A DNA stretch of 5,411 bases from Flavobacteriaceae bacterium (lineage in GTDB: Bacteria > Bacteroidota > Bacteroidia > Flavobacteriales > Flavobacteriaceae), in assembly GCA_029253805.1 (NCBI GenBank), contig JAQWYU010000057.1, forward strand, positions 1-5,411. Direction: 5' to 3'. The notes under the pieces were generated by a model. That model worked only from the letters and a program-made list of their open reading frames with translations. It did no database searches and was not told the DNA's origin. This document shows positions 1 through 5,411 of the stretch, in pieces. The position numbers and the translations under genes were made by a program. Each line of letters begins with the position of its first letter. Positions within the stretch are counted from its first letter, which is position 1.

Positions 1-159
1 TACGACAATTCCACCTACGATTCCAGCAATTAAACCTGAAAAAAGTGGTGCGCCACTCGCCAATGCGATGCCAAGGCAAAGAGGAAGTGCAACAAAAAAA
101 ACTACGACACTAGATGGCAAGTCTGATTTTAAATTTTTAAATGGATTTGAACTATTCAT
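1..159 (-). CDS. SulP-family inorganic anion transporter, N-terminal 53 residues (runs off the left edge)
   Basis: Translating the minus strand from the ATG at 159-157 gives 53 residues open to the window edge: a short polar cytoplasmic start ([17 protein letters not shown]), then the first hydrophobic segment. The string [20 protein letters not shown] at residues 13-32, followed by [18 protein letters not shown] at 33-50, is the hallmark opening of the SulP (SLC26-like) transporters common in Bacteroidetes. The family moves sulfate, bicarbonate or related anions across the inner membrane, often with sodium; a full protein has 10 to 14 membrane helices and sometimes a C-terminal STAS domain, none of which can be seen here. 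The substrate cannot be told from this fragment; in this phylum such genes often sit beside a carbonic anhydrase, which would favour bicarbonate, but that neighbour would lie outside the window. No convincing promoter box was found upstream. Confidence 0.88.
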   Translation of the reverse strand, partial: MNSSNPFKNLKSDLPSSVVVFFVALPLCLGIALASGAPLFSGLIAGIVGGIVV

Positions 160-290
160 TTTTATAACTATAATTGTGTGCTGACTCATAAATGAAATCT
201 GCAATGTTGATATATCTGAAATTATTTAGGATGATCTAACGACACTCAGTCTAAGCTGTGAGTGGCATCAAAATAAAACTGGGAAAAGGA

Positions 291-623
291 TTAGACAACT
301 TCCGGAGGGGGATCATGTAGATCAATCGTAACGTTGTACTTTAGAAAATATAAACGATAATTAAAAACTTTATAAATAAAAGAATTAGAACTAAAATCTA
401 TCGCTGTAAGTCTTAACTCAACTTTTTTTTCTTTAGAATCTTCAAATTCTTTGTTATCATTTTCATTATTCTCACTTTCGGAATCATGATCAAGCCAAGA
501 AAAAGATTGGGGGTCCATCAATGAAATCGATTTTAAAGTAGGCTGTAAAATTATAGAACCAAACAATAACACAAAAATTAATGTTCTGAATACTACAGCG
601 ACAATTTTAAATAAGTTTTTCAT
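291..623 (-). CDS. Hypothetical small membrane-anchored protein with acidic linker and DPPPEVV C-terminus
   Basis: I do not recognise this protein. From the ATG at 623-621 it has 110 residues (starts MKNLFKIVAVVF). Residues 5-27 are strongly hydrophobic, interrupted by one Arg at 13, and look like a signal anchor or signal peptide; there is no Cys for a lipobox. Residues 45-68 form a polar, mostly acidic low-complexity stretch (rich in Asp, Glu, Asn, Ser, ending in Lys), probably a flexible linker. Residues 69-102 look folded (alternating hydrophobic and aromatic residues), and the protein ends in HDPPPEVV. A GTG at 629-627 in the same frame would add two residues, but it sits at the expected transcription start just after the -7 box at 634-641, so the ATG is preferred. 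It is separated from both neighbours by more than 130 bases and is probably a single-gene unit. Most of the protein probably lies outside the cytoplasm (inference from the N-terminal anchor). Confidence 0.7.
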   Translation of the reverse strand: MKNLFKIVAVVFRTLIFVLLFGSIILQPTLKSISLMDPQSFSWLDHDSESENNENDNKEFEDSKEKKVELRLTAIDFSSNSFIYKVFNYRLYFLKYNVTIDLHDPPPEVV

Positions 624-633
624 AAACACAACA

Positions 634-641
634 CAAATATA
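634..641 (-). promoter_or_regulatory. Candidate Bacteroidetes -7 box for the small membrane protein gene
   Basis: Read on the minus strand this is TATATTTG, a full match to TAnnTTTG. It ends 10 bases before the ATG at 623, so the transcript would have a very short leader of roughly 5 bases. No TTG or TTTG is found 17 to 23 bases upstream, so the -33 element is missing and the call rests on the -7 box and its position alone. Confidence 0.35.
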
Positions 642-750
642 ACAGTAATATTATTAGCTCTAAGTAGTTTAACAATTATTTCACATCAAAAAATAGCGAT
701 ACAAACAGAAGAGATATAAGAACTTATTTAAGCAACCATAGCAGTCAATT

Positions 751-778
751 CAATAAAAATCTAAGTTTATTTAGATTT
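751..778 (-). terminator. AT-rich intrinsic terminator at the end of the rhlE-VF530 operon
   Basis: On the minus strand AAATCTAA (778-771) is followed by a 6-base loop (770-765) and the perfect complement TTAGATTT (764-757), then a run of T as the RNA continues (TTTTTATTG). This is an 8-bp hairpin with a U-rich tail, the form of a Rho-independent terminator, though only one pair is G-C. The stop codon of the VF530 gene (769-767) lies in the loop, so a terminating ribosome would cover the hairpin. No T-run follows on the plus strand, so it would act in one direction only. Confidence 0.45.
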
Positions 779-988
779 AAGCAACTTTAAGTATAGGGCT
801 TCAACTTTGGTACGAGCCCATGGAGTTTTTCTCAAAAACTTGAGACTAGATTTAATGGTTGGATCTTCGTTAAAGCATCGAATTTTAATTTTTTGACCCA
901 TAAATTCCCAGCCATAGTGAGCTACTAATGCTACAAGGATTTGTTCTAACTTAACTCCGTGGAATGGATTATTTGGCTGAATTTCCAT
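767..988 (-). CDS. VF530 / DUF2132 family small DNA-binding protein
   Basis: A complete 73-residue protein matching the DUF2132 family by its characteristic parts: [12 protein letters not shown] (residues 7-18), [19 protein letters not shown] (21-39), the motif [20 protein letters not shown] (40-59), and the tail KVEALYL. The family is named for VF530 of Vibrio fischeri, whose solution structure shows a small helical fold that binds double-stranded DNA; its cellular role is unknown. The protein is basic, with no signal peptide or membrane segment, so it acts in the cytoplasm. Its ATG lies 5 bases after the stop codon of rhlE with no promoter between, so the two are almost certainly co-transcribed and probably translationally coupled. 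The short length is normal for the family. Family assignment is firm; any role with the helicase is inference. Confidence 0.9.
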   Translation of the reverse strand: MEIQPNNPFHGVKLEQILVALVAHYGWEFMGQKIKIRCFNEDPTIKSSLKFLRKTPWARTKVEALYLKLLKSK

Positions 989-993
989 AACAA

Positions 994-2256
994 TTAACGA
1001 CGACGATTATAACTCGATCGGCTAGCACCACTTGCAAAACCTGATCGTTTGTTGGTCGGCCGAACTCCTCCGCGACGCTGGTGACGCCCCCCTCCCTGCT
1101 TCGGGGGTAACGTAGATGCATTCGGATCTGGCTCAAAACCATCAATAATTTCTTTCTTAAAACGTTGCTTAGTCAGCTTCTCAATAGAAGCCAAATAAGA
1201 AGTTTCTTCTGCACAAACTAATGATAGTGCAACACCATTAGCACCTGCTCTACCTGTTCGACCAATACGGTGTACATAATCCTCAGGTATATTAGGTAGT
1301 TCATAATTAACTACATGAGGTAATAATGGGATATCTAATCCGCGAGCGGCAATATCAGTTGCAACCAAAACTCGAACCTCATGGTTTTTGAAACCTGATA
1401 ATGCACGGGTACGGGCACTTTGGCTTTTGTTACCATGAATAGCCATCGCAAAAATACGTGCACTTTCTAATTTCTTACAAAGTTTATTAGCTCCGTGTTT
1501 TGTGCGTGTAAACACTAGTACTTGTTTCCAATTTCCGTCTTGAATTAATTTTATTAGAAGATTCGTCTTTTTCTCTTTAGCTACCCGATATATTTGTTGA
1601 GCAATCGCTTCTACAGTAGTGTTTTCTGGAGTTGCCTCAACAACCGTAGGACGTTGTAAAATAGTTTGTGCTAAGCTTTTTATTTCTCTAGAAAACGTTG
1701 CCGAAAACATTAAGTTTTGACGTTTTGAAGGAATCAATGACCTAATTTTATCAATATCACGTTTGAATCCCATGTCTAACATGCGGTCAGCCTCGTCTAG
1801 GACAAAAATCTCAACTTTGGACAAAGACAGATGCCCTTGGTTTTCTAGGTCTATCAAACGGCCTGGGGTTGCCACTAGTATATCAACTCCATTTCGGAGA
1901 TGTTTAATTTGTGGATTTTGATTCACACCACCGAATATAACAGCTGAACGAAGGTCTAAAAACTTGCTGTAGTGCTTAACGTTATTATACACTTGATCAG
2001 CTAACTCTCTTGTCGGTGTTAAAACCAATGCACGCAATGGTCGGCGGTGTAGTACTGAGTTTTTGGATAATATTTGTAACATTGGCAGAGTAAACCCTGC
2101 TGTTTTGCCAGTCCCTGTTTGAGCAGATGCTAATACATCCAAGCCTTCTAGAATTGGAGGAATTGCTTTCTGTTGTATAGGTGAAGGGGTTTCGTAGCCC
2201 TGTAAACGGACCGCTTTAAGTAGGGCTTCTATAAGACCTAAGGATTTAAATGTCAT
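994..2256 (-). CDS. rhlE: ATP-dependent DEAD-box RNA helicase, RhlE type
   Basis: A 420-residue cytoplasmic RNA helicase that uses ATP to unwind short RNA duplexes; RhlE-type enzymes act in ribosome assembly and RNA turnover, often important in the cold. All helicase motifs are present and intact: Q motif (F3 with PSPIQ at 24-28), motif I AQTGTGKT (45-52), Ia PTRELA (81-86), GG (109-110), Ib TPGRL (130-134), II DEAD (154-157), III SAT (185-187), [10 protein letters not shown] (246-253), V DIAARGLD (301-308), [10 protein letters not shown] (329-336). Two RecA-like domains span about 1-205 and 215-365. A short basic tail (about 386-420, rich in Gly, Arg, Ser) probably adds RNA binding. The start MTFKSLGL agrees with the RhlE family. 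It has its own -7 box and a structured leader, and leads the VF530 gene. RhlE rather than CsdA/DeaD is chosen because the tail is short and no DbpA-like or DeaD RNA-binding domain is present. Confidence 0.95.
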   Translation of the reverse strand: MTFKSLGLIEALLKAVRLQGYETPSPIQQKAIPPILEGLDVLASAQTGTGKTAGFTLPMLQILSKNSVLHRRPLRALVLTPTRELADQVYNNVKHYSKFLDLRSAVIFGGVNQNPQIKHLRNGVDILVATPGRLIDLENQGHLSLSKVEIFVLDEADRMLDMGFKRDIDKIRSLIPSKRQNLMFSATFSREIKSLAQTILQRPTVVEATPENTTVEAIAQQIYRVAKEKKTNLLIKLIQDGNWKQVLVFTRTKHGANKLCKKLESARIFAMAIHGNKSQSARTRALSGFKNHEVRVLVATDIAARGLDIPLLPHVVNYELPNIPEDYVHRIGRTGRAGANGVALSLVCAEETSYLASIEKLTKQRFKKEIIDGFEPDPNASTLPPKQGGGRHQRRGGVRPTNKRSGFASGASRSSYNRRR

Positions 2257-2265
2257 ACACTATGT

Positions 2266-2306
2266 TTTGAGAATGACAGCATACAATACTATAAGTCATT
2301 CTTAAA
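2266..2306 (-). promoter_or_regulatory. Stem-loop in the rhlE mRNA leader
   Basis: In the minus-strand RNA, GAAUGAC (2301-2295) pairs perfectly with GUCAUUC (2277-2271). The stem extends outward by one A-U pair, a single A/C mismatch and three U-A pairs (2306-2304 with 2268-2266). Within the loop a second stem forms, AGUAU (2290-2286) with AUGCU (2282-2278), capped by three bases and set off by a 4-base bulge. The hairpin starts about where transcription should begin (-7 box at 2314-2321) and ends 9 bases before the rhlE ATG, so it fills nearly the whole leader. No U-run follows, so it is not a terminator. Control of translation or mRNA stability is inferred, not shown. Confidence 0.5.
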
Positions 2307-2313
2307 TTTGATA

Positions 2314-2321
2314 CAAAGGTA
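2314..2321 (-). promoter_or_regulatory. Candidate -7 box of the rhlE promoter
   Basis: Read on the minus strand this is TACCTTTG, a full match to the Bacteroidetes -7 box TAnnTTTG, in the 83-base gap between yaaA and rhlE. It predicts a transcript start near 2307-2310 and a leader of about 50 bases. No TTG or TTTG was found 17 to 23 bases further upstream, so the -33 element is weak or absent. Confidence 0.45.
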
Positions 2322-2339
2322 CGTCTTATTTTAACTAAT

Positions 2340-3098
2340 TTAACGAGTAAACACCAATTTAGTGTCCGTTGATAAATTAGCGTCATACCCATAGCCTTCA
2401 AGTGTAAAGGTTTTCAATCCTTCAATTGTTTCAACTGCCTTTTCAATAATGAAACGTGCCATATGACCACGTGCTAGTTTTGCAAAAATAGCGATAGTTT
2501 TGTATTGATCATTTTTGAATTCCTTAAAATCGATATGAATAACCGGTACTTTTAGAGATTTTACATCAATAACTTTAAAATACTCCTGACTCGCTAAGTT
2601 AACAAACAACTCCCCTTCTTTTAAATCATTATTCAAGGCAGAGGTAACCTTCTGTCGCCAAAACTCATATAAGTTTTTAGAAGTGCCTACCGGCAACTTA
2701 GTGCCCATTTCTAGACGATAGGGCTGAAGTAAATCCATAGGTTTTAATAGTCCGTACAAACCAGATAAAATACGAACAGTGTCTTGAAGAGCATCTAGTT
2801 TTGATTCTCTTATCGTATAAGCATCAAAGCTACGATACACATCGCCACTAAAGGCATAAATTGCAGGCCGAGAATTTTTTAAATTGGAAAGAGGACTCCA
2901 AATCTGGTTACGCTGGTAATTTAGCTGACCCAAATCAGGAGAAATGTGCATAAGAGCTGAAAGTTCTTTAGCAGATTTCTTTTTTAATAAATCGTTTAGT
3001 AAATGAGCTTCGCTCAAAAAAGAACTTTCTGTACTAAAAGAGGATGGTAATTCACTCAGATAGTTTAATGATTTTGAAGGCGATATAACAAGTTTCAT
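2340..3098 (-). CDS. yaaA: Peroxide stress protein YaaA (DUF328/UPF0246)
   Basis: A 252-residue cytoplasmic protein of the YaaA family. In E. coli, YaaA is induced by peroxide through OxyR and limits damage by lowering free iron; a crystal structure shows a DNA-binding fold with a helix-hairpin-helix element. Family signatures seen here (numbered from the ATG at 3098): MKLVISPSKSLNY at 1-13, LSGLYGLLKP at 111-120, PYRLEMGTKL at 126-135, VNLASQEYFKV at 166-176, KLARGHMARFII at 207-218 and the closing GYGYDANLSTDTKLVFTR. Length fits the family (E. coli about 258). A TTG at 3113-3111 would add five residues, but the promoter places transcription start at about that point and the family begins MK(I/L)VISP, so the ATG is chosen. 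Its own promoter separates it from rluD upstream. No OxyR or PerR site was recognised. Confidence 0.93.
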   Translation of the reverse strand: MKLVISPSKSLNYLSELPSSFSTESSFLSEAHLLNDLLKKKSAKELSALMHISPDLGQLNYQRNQIWSPLSNLKNSRPAIYAFSGDVYRSFDAYTIRESKLDALQDTVRILSGLYGLLKPMDLLQPYRLEMGTKLPVGTSKNLYEFWRQKVTSALNNDLKEGELFVNLASQEYFKVIDVKSLKVPVIHIDFKEFKNDQYKTIAIFAKLARGHMARFIIEKAVETIEGLKTFTLEGYGYDANLSTDTKLVFTR

Positions 3099-3115
3099 AG
3101 AACAAAATTGCAATT

Positions 3116-3146
3116 CAAAGTTAACAAGTAAGCTTGAACAGTCAAA
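3116..3146 (-). promoter_or_regulatory. yaaA promoter, full Bacteroidetes consensus
   Basis: On the minus strand TTTG (3146-3143) is followed after 19 bases by TAACTTTG (3123-3116). This matches both parts of the Bacteroidetes vegetative promoter (-33 TTTG, -7 TAnnTTTG) at the usual spacing, and is the best promoter in the window. Transcription should start near 3109-3112, giving a leader of about 12 bases before the ATG at 3098. It lies wholly in the gap after the rluD stop codon, so yaaA can be expressed apart from the PASTA-rluD operon. Confidence 0.6.
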
Positions 3147-3163
3147 ACAATTAGCTTAAAAGT

Positions 3164-4201
3164 TTAGTTTTTATCTATGTAATTTGAATAGGTTTGCCAT
3201 TTTTCAATACACGTCTGCATGTCCTTTGGAATATCTGTTGTAAAAGACATTTTTTCTTTGCTTGATGGGTGAATAAACCCTAAGGTTTTAGCATGCAAAG
3301 CTTGACGCGGTAAGGACTTAAAACAGTTATCTACAAACTGCTTATACTTAGTAAAAGTAGTTCCTTTTAAAATACGTTCTCCCCCATAACGTTCATCATT
3401 AAAAAGAGTATGTCCAATGTGCTTCATGTGAACACGTATTTGATGAGTACGACCTGTTTCCAAGCGGCAAGAAACTAGAGTAACATATCCTAGTCGTTGA
3501 ATAACTTTGTAATGTGTGACTGCAGGCTTTCCTCTTTCAGCATTATTTTCGAGATATACAGTGTTCTGTAATCTATTTTTAGGATGACGACCAATATTAC
3601 CTTCAATAGTCCCTTCATCTAAATCCATATTTCCCCACACAAGTGCTACGTATTCTCGCTCACTAGTTTTGGCTTTAAATTGAGCTGACAAATTAGCCAT
3701 TGCAAGTTCTGTTTTAGCAACCACTAACAACCCACTAGTATCTTTGTCAATTCTGTGAACTAAACCAGGTCGATTAGTACTGTTTACAGGCAGGTTTTTG
3801 AAATGAAATATAAGAGCATTAATTAGAGTTCCTGAGTAATTTCCATGACCGGGGTGAACCACCATTCCTGGTGCTTTATTCACTACCAATAAGTCATCGT
3901 CTTCGTATACAATATCAATTGGAATGTCTTCGGGAACCAATAAATTTTCATAGGCAGGGTACTCAAATAAGACTCGAATTTGATCAAAAGGTTTGACCTT
4001 GTAATTTGACTTCACAGCGTTGTTATTTACAAAAATACTACCGCTTTTGGCAGCTTCTTGTATTTTATTTCGTGTTGCATTTTCAACAAAATTCATGAGA
4101 TACTTGTCTATTCTCAATGGCTGCTGTCCCTTTTCAACTGTAAAAGCATAGTGTTCGTGTAGGTCACTAACAGTCTCTAAAAATCCATTTAATTGTTCCA
4201 T
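3164..4201 (-). CDS. rluD: RluA-family 23S rRNA pseudouridine synthase, RluD-like
   Basis: A 345-residue cytoplasmic enzyme that isomerises uridine to pseudouridine in RNA. Order of domains: an N-terminal S4 RNA-binding domain (about 28-85, with LRIDKYLMNF and SGSIFVNNNAVKSNYKVKP), then the RluA-type catalytic domain (about 95-325). Seen in it are VVNKAPGMVVHPG (106-118), the catalytic loop HRIDKDTSGLLVVAK (149-163) with the nucleophile Asp152, and ETGRTHQIRVHM (248-259). In E. coli RluD modifies helix 69 of 23S rRNA (positions 1911, 1915, 1917) and supports normal 50S assembly. An S4 domain and the HRIDKDTSGL loop suit RluD or RluC; RluD is favoured by overall length and by its position next to a PASTA gene and ddl, an order I recall as common in flavobacteria, but target sites are not shown. 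It starts 9 bases after the PASTA stop, so both share a transcript. Confidence 0.92.
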   Translation of the reverse strand: MEQLNGFLETVSDLHEHYAFTVEKGQQPLRIDKYLMNFVENATRNKIQEAAKSGSIFVNNNAVKSNYKVKPFDQIRVLFEYPAYENLLVPEDIPIDIVYEDDDLLVVNKAPGMVVHPGHGNYSGTLINALIFHFKNLPVNSTNRPGLVHRIDKDTSGLLVVAKTELAMANLSAQFKAKTSEREYVALVWGNMDLDEGTIEGNIGRHPKNRLQNTVYLENNAERGKPAVTHYKVIQRLGYVTLVSCRLETGRTHQIRVHMKHIGHTLFNDERYGGERILKGTTFTKYKQFVDNCFKSLPRQALHAKTLGFIHPSSKEKMSFTTDIPKDMQTCIEKWQTYSNYIDKN

Positions 4202-4210
4202 TGTAAGTTA

Positions 4211-4765
4211 TTAATTCCGAGTACCATTGCCTAAAACAAAATCTATCACAGAAGTTTTTGGAAGCATGGTGCCAGCCTCAATGATTTGGCCATTATGACG
4301 TATTTCTAAAACTTCGTCTTTACCTAGGTCATTTTCATAGGTTATCATTCCTGTTTCGAAACCAAGAGCTTCTATGGAAGATTTCGCTTGACGGAAGGTG
4401 AGTCTAATCACGTCAGGGACCGCAAAAGAACGATAACCCGATGGATTAAGAACTAAATATATCTTTCTATCTTGCTTGACCTGACTTCCAGCTACAGGAT
4501 CTTGCTCAACAACTGCTCCTTTTGGATATCTGGGGTTATAATTTGAAGAATCTTGGACTTCAATTCGCAGAGAATTTTTATGAATAAGTGCACGAGCGAC
4601 TTGATAAGGTTTTCCTGTTAGACTTGGTACAGAAACAAATGACCCATGGTTGGTATAAAATTTGAGCCATTCTAAGGTTAAAAAACTAAAAAAACCAAAG
4701 ACAATTAAGGCATAGATTAATTGCTTAACAAAGGATTTACTAAATAAAAATTTAATGAAACTCAT
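4211..4765 (-). CDS. Membrane-anchored protein with two PASTA domains
   Basis: A 184-residue protein with a short basic N-terminus (MSFIKFLFSKSFVKQ), one membrane helix at about 16-35, and an outside part made of two PASTA domains: about 43-108 (VPSLTGKPYQVARALIHKN ... VVEQDPVAGSQV) and about 113-179 (AVPDVIRLTFRQAKSSIEALG ... EAGTMLPKTSVIDFVLG). Positive charges before the helix predict N-inside, with the PASTA part in the periplasm. PASTA domains are known from bacterial Ser/Thr kinases and class A/B penicillin-binding proteins, where they bind peptidoglycan fragments or help place the synthase. No kinase or transpeptidase is attached, so this is a stand-alone form, as found widely in Bacteroidetes; its job is not established. 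It is first in an operon with rluD and divergent from ddl, which makes peptidoglycan precursors. Confidence 0.88.
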   Translation of the reverse strand: MSFIKFLFSKSFVKQLIYALIVFGFFSFLTLEWLKFYTNHGSFVSVPSLTGKPYQVARALIHKNSLRIEVQDSSNYNPRYPKGAVVEQDPVAGSQVKQDRKIYLVLNPSGYRSFAVPDVIRLTFRQAKSSIEALGFETGMITYENDLGKDEVLEIRHNGQIIEAGTMLPKTSVIDFVLGNGTRN

Positions 4766-4785
4766 AATTGTTTATGTTATAATGA

Positions 4786-4793
4786 CAAATTTA
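4786..4793 (-). promoter_or_regulatory. Candidate -7 box of the PASTA-rluD operon promoter
   Basis: Minus-strand TAAATTTG matches TAnnTTTG and lies 20 bases before the ATG at 4765, which would give a leader of about 15 bases. An imperfect -33 (TTTA instead of TTTG) occurs 18 bases upstream. The region is AT-rich, so a chance match is possible, but position and form fit. Confidence 0.4.
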
Positions 4794-4824
4794 AACAAAT
4801 AATTCTGTCCCTAAAACCTTTAGC

Positions 4825-4851
4825 TTGTTTAGTTCACAGTAAATATATTTA
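4825..4851 (+). promoter_or_regulatory. Weak candidate ddl promoter
   Basis: In the plus direction TATATTTA (4844-4851) differs from the -7 box TAnnTTTG by one base, and a TTG (4825-4827) precedes it with a 16-base gap, slightly shorter than usual. It would give a leader of about 50 bases before the ddl ATG. It is the best plus-strand candidate in the 143-base divergent region but not a strong one. Confidence 0.22.
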
Positions 4852-4908
4852 GATCAAAATGAATTTGATTTAATTTAAAAGTAATATTTTTACTGTATAA
4901 TAGTGCAT

Positions 4909-5411
4909 ATGAAAAAAAATATAGCCATTGTAATGGGCGGATATTCTAGTGAATATCTAATTTCTTTAAAAAGTGGAAGCGTTATATACCAAAATTTACC
5001 GGCTGAACTTTACAATTCCTACTGCATTCATATTTTTAAAGACAAATGGGTTTATGTAAACGAAAACTTAGAAGAGTTTTTTGTGAATAAATCAGATTTC
5101 ACTATCAATTTAGATGGAACTAAGATTATATTTGACTGTGTTTTTAATGCAATTCATGGTTCTCCAGGTGAAGACGGAAAGATGCAGGCCTATTTCGAAT
5201 TATTATCACTACCCCATACGAGCAGTGATATGTACCAATCAGCACTTACTTTTAACAAGCGAGACTGTCTGAGCACTCTAAAACCCTATGGCATTGTTAG
5301 CGCAGATGCTTATTTTTTAAATGCTGGAGAATCTATAGACTCCGCAGCTATTGAATCCGCAGTGGGGTTTCCATGTTTTGTTAAAGCCAATAAAGCTGGT
5401 AGTAGTTTTGG
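4909..5411 (+). CDS. ddl: D-alanine--D-alanine ligase, N-terminal part (runs off the right edge)
   Basis: The reading frame from the ATG at 4909 stays open to the window end: 167 full codons of a family usually about 320 residues long in this phylum. The enzyme joins two D-alanines using ATP in the cytoplasm, giving the dipeptide added to UDP-MurNAc-tripeptide by MurF. Seen here are the N-terminal substrate-binding motif MGGYSSEYLISLKSGS (9-24), with Glu15 matching the Glu that holds the first D-Ala in E. coli DdlB, then AIHGSPGEDGKMQ (81-93), LPHTSS (101-106), an NK pair (116-117), and the start of the ATP-grasp domain, FPCFVKANKAGSSFG (154-168). The metal-binding and C-terminal catalytic residues lie beyond the edge. 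The start is chosen because the family begins directly with the MKKNIAIVMGG strand. It is transcribed away from the PASTA-rluD operon. Confidence 0.95.
   Translation, partial: MKKNIAIVMGGYSSEYLISLKSGSVIYQNLPAELYNSYCIHIFKDKWVYVNENLEEFFVNKSDFTINLDGTKIIFDCVFNAIHGSPGEDGKMQAYFELLSLPHTSSDMYQSALTFNKRDCLSTLKPYGIVSADAYFLNAGESIDSAAIESAVGFPCFVKANKAGSSF

Noticed and set aside
243..264. Inverted repeat CACTCA ... TGAGTG between the small membrane protein gene and the SulP gene, considered as a terminator.
   Set aside because: The stem is 6 bp with a 10-base loop and no T-run follows on either strand; it may be chance. It could be an operator for the SulP gene, but there is no further support.
160..290. 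Promoter or riboswitch for the SulP gene.
   Set aside because: No TAnnTTTG box and no recognisable riboswitch structure was seen in these 131 bases; near matches lacked one base of the box.
624..629. GTG start for the small membrane protein, adding two residues.
   Set aside because: It falls at the expected transcription start; the ATG at 623 gives a more typical MKN- beginning.
1087..1107. GC-rich patch in the 3' part of rhlE with C-run and G-run that can pair, and a six-G run on the coding strand.
   Set aside because: It is explained by Gly, Pro and Arg codons of the basic tail; there are not enough G-runs for a quadruplex, and the frame stays open through it.
3099..3113. TTG start for yaaA, adding five residues.
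   Set aside because: It falls at the predicted transcript start, and the family begins at the MKLVISPSK methionine.
4211..4765. PASTA gene as a broken piece of a PASTA kinase or penicillin-binding protein.
   Set aside because: It has its own start, a membrane anchor, two complete PASTA domains and a stop, with an operon partner 9 bases on; there is no trace of kinase or transpeptidase sequence in the divergent region.
4896..4901. TATAAT directly before ddl, like a sigma70 -10 box.
   Set aside because: It lies 7 bases before the ATG, would give a leaderless transcript, has no -35 at proper spacing, and this is not the promoter form of Bacteroidetes. In AT-rich DNA it is likely chance.
1..5411. 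Mobile element, CRISPR array, toxin-antitoxin pair, tRNA or defence system anywhere in the window.
   Set aside because: No terminal repeats, spaced direct repeats, transposase or integrase motifs, or cloverleaf sequence were found; all long frames are explained by core genes apart from one small hypothetical.

Overview
This AT-rich window most likely comes from a Bacteroidetes chromosome, probably a marine or freshwater flavobacterium. Three things point there. The encoded proteins (SulP N-terminus, RhlE, VF530, PASTA-only protein, Ddl beginning GGYSSE) have a flavobacterial look. Several upstream regions carry the Bacteroidetes -7 box TAnnTTTG, one of them with a -33 TTTG at 19 bases. No start codon has a clear Shine-Dalgarno sequence, which is normal for this phylum. 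No rRNA, tRNA, CRISPR array, insertion sequence or phage gene was seen; the content is essentially core housekeeping.

Layout. All genes lie on the minus strand except the last. Reading leftwards from position 4765: a membrane-anchored protein with two PASTA domains, then 9 bases later an RluD-type pseudouridine synthase (these two look like one operon); yaaA behind its own good promoter; rhlE (DEAD-box RNA helicase) behind a -7 box and a strong leader hairpin, followed after only 5 bases by a 73-residue VF530/DUF2132 DNA-binding protein and an AT-rich terminator that includes the stop codon; an unrecognised 110-residue membrane-anchored protein; and at the left edge the first 53 residues of a SulP-family anion transporter. 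On the plus strand, at the right edge, the first 167 complete codons of D-alanine--D-alanine ligase run out of the window, divergent from the PASTA gene across a 143-base intergenic region.

How the genes work together. Two themes can be seen. One is RNA and ribosome maintenance: RluD modifies 23S rRNA, and RhlE remodels RNA and ribosomal particles. The other is the cell envelope: Ddl makes the D-Ala-D-Ala end of peptidoglycan precursors, and the divergent PASTA protein probably contacts peptidoglycan or its synthases. YaaA is a peroxide-stress protein and SulP imports inorganic anions; neither is obviously linked to its neighbours.

Nothing here is clearly a new system. The points most worth a second look are the structured rhlE leader, the tight rhlE-VF530 pairing and the unrecognised small membrane protein.
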